A DNA stretch of 64,000 nt. Source: JBDIAG01 sp047974565. GTDB lineage: Bacteria; Actinomycetota; Actinomycetes; Actinomycetales; CAWJMD01. Below, piece by piece: positions 8,857-16,249 of this stretch. Position 1 is the stretch's first letter, and each line of letters opens with the position of its first letter. The DNA is taken from the NCBI GenBank assembly GCA_047974565.1, contig JBKECN010000038.1, positions 17,354 through 81,353 on the forward strand, read 5' to 3'. Position numbers and translations under genes: made by a program. The notes under the pieces are model-generated. The model did not search any database and was not told the DNA's origin. It saw only the letters and a program-made list of their open reading frames with translations.

Positions 8857-9477
8857 CGCCACGGCAGCGTTACTCTGGCGTGCGCGGCTGCGAGTCGTAC
8901 TCACCCACCACTGCGCGATCAGCAGATTGGGTACCCACGACAACCACGCCACCGCCGGGTAGGCGAAGTCGAGGGGGATCCCGAAGCCCTGCGCCGCACC
9001 GAGGTACACACGCAACGTGACGGCGGCCAGACACAGGGCGAGGGACCGGATGGCCCAGACCTGATGAGCCCGAATCCGGCGACCTCGCGCGGCGGTCGCG
9101 GCGGCCAGCGAACTCCACGTCCACAGCACCGCAGCCAGCGCGAAGCCGGCCCCGGCGACCGCCCCGTTGGCAGTACCGAACGCGGCGAGAAGTCCCGATG
9201 ATCCGGCGATCACGGCCGCGACGACGTATCCGCGACCGATCCAGCGGTGCAGACGATGGTGTCGGCGCACCCGGGGCAGCACCTGCCAGGGGACGAGTAG
9301 TAGCGCGATCGAGCCGGACAACACATGCACCCGAACCGCCAGCGGAAGCGCGTTCAGTTGCACCGTGGGAGCCACAAACGTAAAGCCTGTGGCAACCAGG
9401 TAGAGACCGACCCCGCCGATCAGCAGGCAGCCGAGGATCAACAGGGTCGACAGGCCGGCGCGCAATGTTGTGGTCAT
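8851..9477 (-). CDS. DUF2306 membrane protein
   Basis: Small integral membrane protein of 208 residues with about six hydrophobic segments. The conserved DUF2306 core is visible: HVLSGSIALLLVPWQVLPRVRRHHRLHRWIGR, followed by a further helix pair and RIRAHQVWAIRSLALCLAAVTLRVYL. Several His residues at membrane borders suggest heme or metal binding, but that is not established. The ATG at 9477 is taken; two GTG codons precede it in frame. It is convergent with the IclR gene. Function unknown. Confidence 0.75.
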   Translation of the reverse strand: MTTTLRAGLSTLLILGCLLIGGVGLYLVATGFTFVAPTVQLNALPLAVRVHVLSGSIALLLVPWQVLPRVRRHHRLHRWIGRGYVVAAVIAGSSGLLAAFGTANGAVAGAGFALAAVLWTWSSLAAATAARGRRIRAHQVWAIRSLALCLAAVTLRVYLGAAQGFGIPLDFAYPAVAWLSWVPNLLIAQWWVSTTRSRARQSNAAVAR

Positions 9478-9614
9478 CACCACATCGTCCGGTGATGCCT
9501 CTCACCCGAGTATCGGGGTCACCCCCCTGGCAACCCGAAGTCCAGCCGGGAGTTTCCCTGGCCAAGGATCGATCTGGTGCGCTGGTCGGGCCCAACCCGG
9601 GGCGCCGACCAGGC

Positions 9615-11666
9615 TCAGACGGCGACGGCGAGCCGCAGCGCATCGTAGATGGCAGCATGAATATTCCTGCTGGACACCGCATCTCCAATCCGGAACAACT
9701 GATAACCGCCTGCTGGATTGCGCACCAGGGTCTGCGGTCGGACCTCGACCAGAGCGTCGTAGTCGACCGCTCCGGAGTTACTGGCTCCTGGAAGCAGCTC
9801 GGTGTAGAGATCGGCGTTGGGCAAGGTGCCGTGCTCGACCACGACGTGGTCGACGACACGGGTCACCTCCCGATCCGCATACTCGCTCCACAGCGTGGCC
9901 ACGAGCTTGCCCGCCTCACCTCGCTCGACCCGGCGCAGGTAGTAGGGCAGGCTCACCCGCACATCATGCTCGGCGAAGAGCTTGAGGTAGGCGGGCGAGT
10001 TCATCGATCCCACCTCCACACCGATGGTGCGTTCGGGGGTGACGTACTCCACCGAGCAGCCTCGCTCCAACAGGGCCTCGACAGCATCCAAGGCCTGGTG
10101 ACCGCCGTGATCGTCGAAGACCAGGACGTCACCGGTGAAGCGCACACTGCGGTCGAGGACGTCCCAGGTGTCTCGTACCAGGGAAGCCCCGGACTGGAGC
10201 ACCTCGGTGTTCGGCATCCCTCCGGTGGCGACGATCACCACGTCCGGGCTCAGAGCGAGAATGTCTGCGGCTTCGGCGTACTCGCCCAGCCGCAGTTCGA
10301 CCCCGTGCCGACGAAGCTCCTGAAGGCGCCAGTCGACGATGCCGATGAGATCTCCGCGGTGGCGGGATCCGGTGAGGAGGCGAAGTTGCCCCCCGACCGT
10401 GTCGGAGGCCTCGAACAGGGTGACCTGGTGACCTCGGGCGCCGAGAACGCGGGCCGCTTCCAGTCCGCCGGGGCCGGCGCCGACGACCACCACTCGCTTG
10501 CTCGGCCCGTCCGAGGGTTCGATCTCGTGGGGCAGGGTCTGCTCCCGCCCGGCCGCCGGATTGTGCACGCACTTGGCGTCGCCGGAGGCGTAGATCGCGT
10601 CCAGGCAGTAGTTCGCGCCGACGCATGGCCGGATCCGGTCCTCTTCTCCCCTGGCGATCTTGTTGACCAGGTGCGGATCGGCGATCTGCGCTCGGGTCAT
10701 GCCGACAAGATCCAGCAGACCCTCACGCACGGCGTACCGGGCGGTGGCCACGTCGGCGATCCGCGAGGCGTGCATCACCGGGACGGAGATCTTCTGCTTG
10801 ATCGTGGCCGTCCAGTCGAGGAAGGGTGCGGCCGGGGTCCCCATTGATGGAATGACCTGTGCGAGCGTCTGATCCGACTCGATGGCGCCCTTGATCGTGG
10901 AGACCACATCGATGCCGTCGTCAATGAAGGCCTGCAGGGCCTGCACGCCCTCGTCCACCGGTAGCGCCCCGGGACGATCGTCCTCGATCATCAGGCGCAG
11001 GCCCACGATGAAATCCGGCCCCACTGCGGATCGGACCGAGGACACGATGCGACGGGGGAATGTCAGGCGGGCCTCCAGCGAACCCCCGAGCTCGTCGTCG
11101 CGCTGATTGGTCCATGACGAGATGAACGAGTCGAAGAGATGACCGTAGGCCTGCAACTCAATGCCGTCCAGGCCGGCCTGCTGGCATCGCTGGGCCGCCG
11201 AGACGAAATCGTCGACGATGCGGTCCAGATCCCAGTCCTCGGCCTGCTTGGGAAAGGCCCGGTGGGCGGGCTCTCGCAGCGGGCTGGCCGACACCGTCGG
11301 CAGCCAGTCGGCGGTGTAATTGGAGGTCCGGCGGCCCAGGTGCGTCACCTGGCACATCACCGCGGCACCGTTCTCGTGCACGTCATCAGCCAGGCGCGCC
11401 ATCCAGGGCACGATCTCGTCCCGGTACAGATGCAGGTTGCCGAAGGCCGGGGCGCTGTCGCGAGCCACGATCGCCGAGCCGCCCATCATCGTCAGCGCCA
11501 CCCCACCCCGGGCCTTCTCCCGGTGATACAGCCGGTAGCGATCCTTCGGCAGCCCGTCCTCGCCGTAGGCGGGCTCGTGTGACGTGCTCACCACCCGGTT
11601 GCGAAGCCGCACCGTCTTGAGCGTGAAGGGCTGCAACAGTGGATCTGTGGAAGCGGGAAGTCCCAT
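9615..11666 (-). CDS. TMADH-like FMN/Fe-S/FAD amine demethylase
   Basis: Protein of 683 residues with an N-terminal old-yellow-enzyme barrel (1 to ~350), a cysteine cluster, and an FAD/NAD domain whose first Rossmann loop is VVVVGAGPGGLEAARVLG near 393-410. This is the plan of trimethylamine dehydrogenase, 2,4-dienoyl-CoA reductase and the N-methylproline/stachydrine demethylases. The Fe-S motif reads CVGANYC with a later Cys in AKCVHN; the second Cys of the usual CxxCxxC is Ala. AGGAGC precedes the ATG. The gene lies 32 bp behind the ferredoxin-type reductase and near the Rieske oxygenase, so it probably removes a later methyl group of the same betaine. Exact substrate unproven. Confidence 0.87.
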   Translation of the reverse strand: MGLPASTDPLLQPFTLKTVRLRNRVVSTSHEPAYGEDGLPKDRYRLYHREKARGGVALTMMGGSAIVARDSAPAFGNLHLYRDEIVPWMARLADDVHENGAAVMCQVTHLGRRTSNYTADWLPTVSASPLREPAHRAFPKQAEDWDLDRIVDDFVSAAQRCQQAGLDGIELQAYGHLFDSFISSWTNQRDDELGGSLEARLTFPRRIVSSVRSAVGPDFIVGLRLMIEDDRPGALPVDEGVQALQAFIDDGIDVVSTIKGAIESDQTLAQVIPSMGTPAAPFLDWTATIKQKISVPVMHASRIADVATARYAVREGLLDLVGMTRAQIADPHLVNKIARGEEDRIRPCVGANYCLDAIYASGDAKCVHNPAAGREQTLPHEIEPSDGPSKRVVVVGAGPGGLEAARVLGARGHQVTLFEASDTVGGQLRLLTGSRHRGDLIGIVDWRLQELRRHGVELRLGEYAEAADILALSPDVVIVATGGMPNTEVLQSGASLVRDTWDVLDRSVRFTGDVLVFDDHGGHQALDAVEALLERGCSVEYVTPERTIGVEVGSMNSPAYLKLFAEHDVRVSLPYYLRRVERGEAGKLVATLWSEYADREVTRVVDHVVVEHGTLPNADLYTELLPGASNSGAVDYDALVEVRPQTLVRNPAGGYQLFRIGDAVSSRNIHAAIYDALRLAVAV

Positions 11667-11698
11667 GACCTGCTCCTGGTACCTGGGTCGGCGGTCGT

Positions 11699-12847
11699 TC
11701 AGAGCTCGAGGCTCAGATTGCTGGTGGGCGATGAACAGCAGATGAGGATCTTGTTCTGAGCGATCTCTCGTGGACGGATTCCTCCATTGTGCTGCATGTC
11801 CACGGTGCCCGACAGCATCGTCGTCTTACAGGTGCCACACATACCCTGCCCGCACGAGGACGGCGGGTTGAGTCCGGCGGCGAAGGCCGCGTCCAGCACG
11901 CTCTCGCCCGCAGCGCATTCGATGGTGCGCCCGCTGCGCACGAAGTTGACCGAGAAGCTCGTGGGCTCCGGCTCGGCTTCGAGTTCAACCGACGGTGTGG
12001 CGGACCAGTCGCGAACGGTGAGGTCCTCGAACGTGAACGATTCCTCGTGGTAGTGCCGCAGATCCACGCCTAGCTGGCCGAGCATGGTTCGCACCGCTGC
12101 CATGTAGGGCTTGGGCCCGCAGCAGTACACCGTCCGCTCGGCCAGATCCGGCGCGAGCAGCAGGAGCATCTCCGGGGTGAGGAAGCCGCGCAGGCCATCC
12201 CATGGCTCGTGCGGGGAGTCGTTCTCGCAGACGTTGACCACCCCTATGCTGCGCACGGTGCTGGCCATGGCACGTAACTCGTTGCGGAAGATGATGTCCG
12301 ACGGTGTGCGGGCACTGTGCACGAAGACCACGTCGGCGCCCGAGCCCAGGTCGTAGAAGGTGCGGGTCATCGACATCAACGGGGTGATGCCGCTGCCCCC
12401 GGACAGGAAGAGGTACTTGTTCGAGGTCTGACCGGTGGTGGTGAAGCTGCCGAACGGCCCGTAGGCCGAGATCCGCTGGCCCGGACGCATCGTGTCGTGC
12501 AGCCAGTTCGAGACCAAGCCCCCTGGCTGACGCTTGACGGTGATACCCAGCAGGTACGGACGGGTGGGCGGGGTGGAGATGGTGTAGCAGCGGCTCACCG
12601 GGACGCCGTCGATCTGCAACTGCAACGTGACGAACTGACCGGGCTCGTGGGTGAACTGCGCCGGCTCGGCCGGCTCGAACAGGAACGACTTCACATCGTG
12701 GGTGATGTCCTGCACCTGCCGACACACCAAGGTCGAATCGTCGGTATCACCCCAGGACGGCAAGCTCAGCGGATGCGGCGCACCTGGCTCCTGGGACTGC
12801 TGACCGAGCACGCCGACGGCGGCCGGGGCGTCGTCGACAACGGACAT
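11699..12847 (-). CDS. Ferredoxin-type reductase of a Rieske betaine monooxygenase (GbcB-like)
   Basis: Reductase of 382 residues passing electrons from NAD(P)H through flavin to a plant-type 2Fe-2S centre. The flavin-binding RCYTIST motif, the nucleotide-binding GGSGITPLMSM loop and the CCGPKPYM signature are followed by a C-terminal ferredoxin domain with CGQGMCGTC and a fourth Cys in ILICC. The same layout is found in GbcB, Stc3 and CntB, partners of quaternary-amine Rieske oxygenases. The ATG at 12847 is chosen for GAGGAAGG just upstream. It is divergent from the Rieske oxygenase gene, 410 bp away, and leads the demethylase gene. Confidence 0.9.
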   Translation of the reverse strand: MSVVDDAPAAVGVLGQQSQEPGAPHPLSLPSWGDTDDSTLVCRQVQDITHDVKSFLFEPAEPAQFTHEPGQFVTLQLQIDGVPVSRCYTISTPPTRPYLLGITVKRQPGGLVSNWLHDTMRPGQRISAYGPFGSFTTTGQTSNKYLFLSGGSGITPLMSMTRTFYDLGSGADVVFVHSARTPSDIIFRNELRAMASTVRSIGVVNVCENDSPHEPWDGLRGFLTPEMLLLLAPDLAERTVYCCGPKPYMAAVRTMLGQLGVDLRHYHEESFTFEDLTVRDWSATPSVELEAEPEPTSFSVNFVRSGRTIECAAGESVLDAAFAAGLNPPSSCGQGMCGTCKTTMLSGTVDMQHNGGIRPREIAQNKILICCSSPTSNLSLEL

Positions 12848-13257
12848 CGCAACACCTTCCTCTACGACGAAGGCCCGCAGCGACGCGGGCCTCAACTCGC
12901 TATGGAGGCTGCCCATTAGATGGGCACTCCTGATCATTCAATGGAAGCGTAAGGCCCGACGACAGTTTGAGCAAGGGGGTGGAGCACACCTCAGTGGACA
13001 TCTCTCAGCGGGCGGCTGCCGGGAGAGCGCTCGGGTTGAACCGCTTATATCGTCAGCTAACGCCGCCGAGATTCGCCCGAAGAGGGCTATGCGGCGCAGC
13101 GCAGGTGCGGAGAATGACTCTCTTGGAAACCTTGACGACCGGCTGAGCGCTGGTGTTCACTTGATGGATAGTTCCATCCGCCTGGCGATAAAGCGCAGCA
13201 ACGTAGGGACTTCAGTAGGCGCCGTACCCCGGCATCGGTCTCATCAGGGAGCCCTCC
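12848..13257. other. Divergent promoter region of the demethylation cluster
   Basis: 410 bp between the reductase and oxygenase genes, with no convincing gene. It should hold both promoters. The only strong feature seen is the inverted repeat at 13163-13178. The oxygenase ribosome-binding site AGGGAG lies just before 13258. Confidence 0.5.
13163..13178. promoter_or_regulatory. Candidate operator, perfect inverted repeat
   Basis: GATGGA-TAGT-TCCATC, arms of 6 bp around 4 bp, lies about 80 bp before the oxygenase start codon. The TGGA/TCCA arms resemble IclR-type operators; a GntR protein is equally possible given the two downstream. No binding evidence. Confidence 0.45.
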
Positions 13258-14532
13258 ATGGTCCTCGACCTCGCACAGACCTCGCGTCCCACGTCCCAGG
13301 TGGGTGAACTGGTCGCCCGTCGTCAGCCCGGCTACAGCCTCGAGGCGCCGTTCTACTCCAGTCAGGAGATCTACGACCTGGACCTGGACGGCATCTTCTC
13401 CAGGCACTGGCTGTTCGTTGCCACCGAAGCCGAGATCCCCGAGCCGGGGGATTACGTCACCGTCGAAGTCGGCGGCTCATCGGTGATCATCGTGCGAGAC
13501 GACGACGAAGGCGTGCGCGCGTTCCACAATGTGTGCCGGCACCGCGGGTCCCGCATCCTCGACGATGTCTGCGGCAGCGTGGGCAATATCGTCTGCCCCT
13601 ACCACCGGTGGACCTATGGCGTGGACGGCAGCCTGCTGCACGCAGACAACCAGCCGGCGAGCATGGACCGGCGCACCCTGGGCCTGCGGTCGGTCCACGC
13701 GCGCACCGTCTCTGGGCTCATCTTCATCTGCCTTGCCCAGTACCCCCCGGACGACTTCGACGAGGTGATGGATCGGGTCCAGCCCTACCTGGCGCCCTAC
13801 GACCTCGCTCACGCCAAAGTGGCCCACCAGGTCGACCTGATCGAAGAGGGCAACTGGAAACTCGTCATGGAGAACAACCGGGAGTGCTACCACTGCGACG
13901 GGCACCCCGAGTTGATCACCGCGTACTTCCCGCTGCACAACTACACCGGGGACGACCTGCCACCTCGGCTCAAGCACGTCTGGGAGCGTTTCGAGAAGGC
14001 CTCGGCCGATCTGGAGGTCGCCTGCCGGGTACAGGGGATCCCGGTCGAGCGGATGCGCGAACTCGACAACCGGCCAACCGGTTTCATGGTGATGCACAGC
14101 CCCCTCGATGGAGTCGGCAAGTCATATCAGCCCGGCGGGGAAGCCAGCTGCACCATGAAGCTGGGATCGATCGCCGACGAGCGGTTCGGAGACCTGCACC
14201 TGCACCTGCAGCCGAACGCCTGGTTCCACATGCTCTCTGACAACGCCGTGGTGTTCTCGGTGCTGCCGATCAGCCCGACCAGGTCGTTGCTGCGCACCAC
14301 CTGGCTCGTTCACGCAGACGCTCAGGAGGGGCGGGACTATGACCGGGAGTCCCTGATCCGGGTGTGGTCGGCAACCAACTCCCAGGACAATGCCTTCGTC
14401 GCCCGGACCCAGCGCGGGGTGAGCGATCCTGCCTACCAGCCCGGCCCGTACTCCGAGGTCGAAGGTGACGTGGAGGCCTTCGTCGCCTGGTACATCAATC
14501 GACTTTCGGCTCACCTTGGGCTGACTGCCTGA
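13258..14532 (+). CDS. Rieske non-heme iron oxygenase for quaternary amines (GbcA/Stc2-like)
   Basis: Oxygenase of 424 residues. The Rieske 2Fe-2S ligands are Cys93, His95, Cys113 and His116 (CRHRG... CPYH). The mononuclear iron site is in WKLVMENNRECYHCDGHPEL: His212 and His216, with Glu209 where aromatic-ring dioxygenases have the bridging Asp. Glu at that place is known from carnitine and betaine oxygenases (CntA, GbcA, Stc2 type), which oxidise an N-methyl group and release formaldehyde. The C-terminal domain is of the alpha-subunit type. AGGGAG precedes the ATG. The reductase is the divergent neighbour. Glycine betaine or proline betaine is the likely substrate; carnitine is less likely without cnt-type neighbours. 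Confidence 0.9.
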   Translation: MVLDLAQTSRPTSQVGELVARRQPGYSLEAPFYSSQEIYDLDLDGIFSRHWLFVATEAEIPEPGDYVTVEVGGSSVIIVRDDDEGVRAFHNVCRHRGSRILDDVCGSVGNIVCPYHRWTYGVDGSLLHADNQPASMDRRTLGLRSVHARTVSGLIFICLAQYPPDDFDEVMDRVQPYLAPYDLAHAKVAHQVDLIEEGNWKLVMENNRECYHCDGHPELITAYFPLHNYTGDDLPPRLKHVWERFEKASADLEVACRVQGIPVERMRELDNRPTGFMVMHSPLDGVGKSYQPGGEASCTMKLGSIADERFGDLHLHLQPNAWFHMLSDNAVVFSVLPISPTRSLLRTTWLVHADAQEGRDYDRESLIRVWSATNSQDNAFVARTQRGVSDPAYQPGPYSEVEGDVEAFVAWYINRLSAHLGLTA

Positions 14533-14593
14533 GTTCTCACGAGCCCCCGGAGTTACCCGACGGACCAACGTGCATTCGGCGCAACCGAGTGCC

Positions 14594-15265
14594 TCAGTTC
14601 TCCTGGGCACGACTGAGCGTGGAGCGCACTTCGTCGGAGAACACCCGCAGATGCTTCTCGGCAGCGACGCGAGCACCGGCTGCGTCGCGGTCCGCTATCG
14701 CGTCCACCACGGTGCGTTGGCTGACGATGTGCACCGTCGATGCGTGCTCGTAGCGCAGGCAACTGTTCCAGATCCGCATCGTGAGATTGACGTACATCGC
14801 CAGGGTGGTCTCCAGGTACTCGTTGCGGGCGGCAGAGTAGATCGCTCGGTGCACCTTGAGGTCGAGGTCGGTGTGGTCCGCTCGTTGCAGACTGCCTCGC
14901 TCGAGGTCGGTCATCAGTCGCTGGAGTTCGCTGATCTGCGCGGCTGTCGCCCGCTCCGCGGCCAGGGCGGCGGCGAGCCCTTCGAGTTCCACCCGAACCT
15001 CGGTGAGCCTGGCCTCGTCGGCGATGTCGATCCGGGAGACGAAGGTGCCCCGACGCGGGTAGGTGGTGGCCAGCCGCTCCCAGGACAGGCGTTTGAGTGC
15101 ATCCCGAATGGGGGTCAGCCCCAGGGACAAGGAGGCGCTGAGCGACTTCTCGTCCAGAGGCTCACCAGGCTTGAGGTCCACCCGGACGATGGCGTCGCGG
15201 ATCTGCTGGTATGCCTGATCCGCCATGCGCGTGCGTTGCGGGGTCGCCTCACCTGAGCCACTCAT
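14594..15265 (-). CDS. GntR-family regulator, FCD domain
   Basis: Regulator of 223 residues. A winged helix near residues 15-80 (LDEKSLSASLSLGLTPIRDALKRLSWERL, PRRGTFVS) precedes an all-helical FCD ligand domain. Of the FCD metal ligands, Asp and His of DLDLKVH and the last His (AEKHLR) are present; the middle His is Gln. FCD proteins usually respond to organic acids and control catabolic operons. The ATG at 15265 follows GGAGGG. It is convergent with the Rieske oxygenase gene and is probably a local regulator of the demethylation cluster (inference). Confidence 0.9.
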   Translation of the reverse strand: MSGSGEATPQRTRMADQAYQQIRDAIVRVDLKPGEPLDEKSLSASLSLGLTPIRDALKRLSWERLATTYPRRGTFVSRIDIADEARLTEVRVELEGLAAALAAERATAAQISELQRLMTDLERGSLQRADHTDLDLKVHRAIYSAARNEYLETTLAMYVNLTMRIWNSCLRYEHASTVHIVSQRTVVDAIADRDAAGARVAAEKHLRVFSDEVRSTLSRAQEN

Positions 15266-15359
15266 CGTCCCTCCGGGCCGTCGGAGCAACCCAGTCTATG
15301 CATCCTCGCGAGCGGTGCCCCGAGGCCGAACCGACGGGTAGCCGGGCATGCCGCACCCC

Positions 15360-15365
15360 TATCAT
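15360..15365 (+). promoter_or_regulatory. -10 box of a probable leaderless transcript
   Basis: TATCAT lies 6 nt before the GTG at 15372. This supports that GTG over the in-frame ATG at 15348, which would precede the -10 box. Confidence 0.5.
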
Positions 15366-15371
15366 CGGGAC

Positions 15372-16049
15372 GTGAGCATCGAGGCCGAATGGGGAGTCGA
15401 CCTCGATCCCGCCCGATCCAGGGCCTCTTTGGCCGATAGGGCATACCTTGCGCTACGCGACCGCCTGATCATGCTCGACATCGCACCGGGCGAGCCGATC
15501 CACGACGACGAGGTGGCCGCGTCCCTGGGGATGGGACGCACTCCGGTGCGCGAAGCCCTCAAGCGCCTCGAGGGTGACCGTCTTGTCGAGTGCTATCCGC
15601 GACGTGGCACCTTCGCCAGTGGCCTCGACCTGGCCGACCTGACCGACATCTGCGAGATCCGCATCCACCTGGAGCCGGTGGCGGCCCGCCGCGCAGCCAC
15701 CAACGCACACCGCACCACCCGGGACGAACTCACCGCTCTGGCACGTCAGGTGATGCGGGAGAGCGAGGCTGCGGACCCCTCCCGATTCATTCATGCGGAC
15801 CTGGCCACCTCACGGGCCATCTACCGGGCAGCCGGCAACCGTCACCTGGAAGACACCCTCGTTCGCTACGCCAACCTCACCACCCGGATCGCCTGCCAGT
15901 TCGCGGACCGGTTGTCCGCGCGGGATCTGTCCATCCCCAGCCTGCCCAGCTTGCTGCACAGCATCGCCTCCGGCGACGCAGACGCCGCGGCCCAGCTCGC
16001 ACTCGCCAGGGTCCGACGCTTCGAACGGGCGGTCAGCGACGCCATCTGA
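15372..16049 (+). CDS. GntR-family regulator, FCD domain lacking metal ligands
   Basis: Second FCD-type GntR protein, 225 residues, with a winged helix (IHDDEVAASLGMGRTPVREALKRLEGDRLVECYPRRGT). In the FCD domain the usual D-x3-H reads DLATS, so His is Ser, and the late His is replaced in LALARVRRF; no metal site is expected. It is divergent from the first GntR gene, 106 bp away, with similar size and domain plan, so the two may be paralogues that have split functions. The start is set by the TATCAT box. The target is unknown but probably lies nearby. Confidence 0.88.
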   Translation: MSIEAEWGVDLDPARSRASLADRAYLALRDRLIMLDIAPGEPIHDDEVAASLGMGRTPVREALKRLEGDRLVECYPRRGTFASGLDLADLTDICEIRIHLEPVAARRAATNAHRTTRDELTALARQVMRESEAADPSRFIHADLATSRAIYRAAGNRHLEDTLVRYANLTTRIACQFADRLSARDLSIPSLPSLLHSIASGDADAAAQLALARVRRFERAVSDAI

Positions 16050-16097
16050 GGCGCCCCGAACAGGTGCCGGTCGAGCGTGGTCGCTGAGAACGGGCCA

Positions 16098-16126
16098 TTG
16101 GTCATTCCATCTCTCACCCGATAAAT
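16098..16126 (+). promoter_or_regulatory. Possible promoter of the large secreted-protein gene
   Basis: TTGGTC (16098-16103) and ATAAAT (16121-16126) are 17 bp apart inside an AT-rich stretch (16105-16170) before the secreted-protein gene. The match is only moderate. Confidence 0.3.
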
Positions 16127-16249
16127 CGTGCATATTACTGCAATCGGGGATTGTCTCTATATCGGATGTGCACTACCGTGGCGTCCCGTCCGGACCTGCG
16201 ACCCGAGGTCGTCGGCGGGCTGACATCGCTACGTCGGAGGGGGAGTTCG

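Noticed and set aside
9465..10847. 460-codon plus-strand frame
   Set aside because: Shadow of the TMADH-like demethylase, no recognisable domain.
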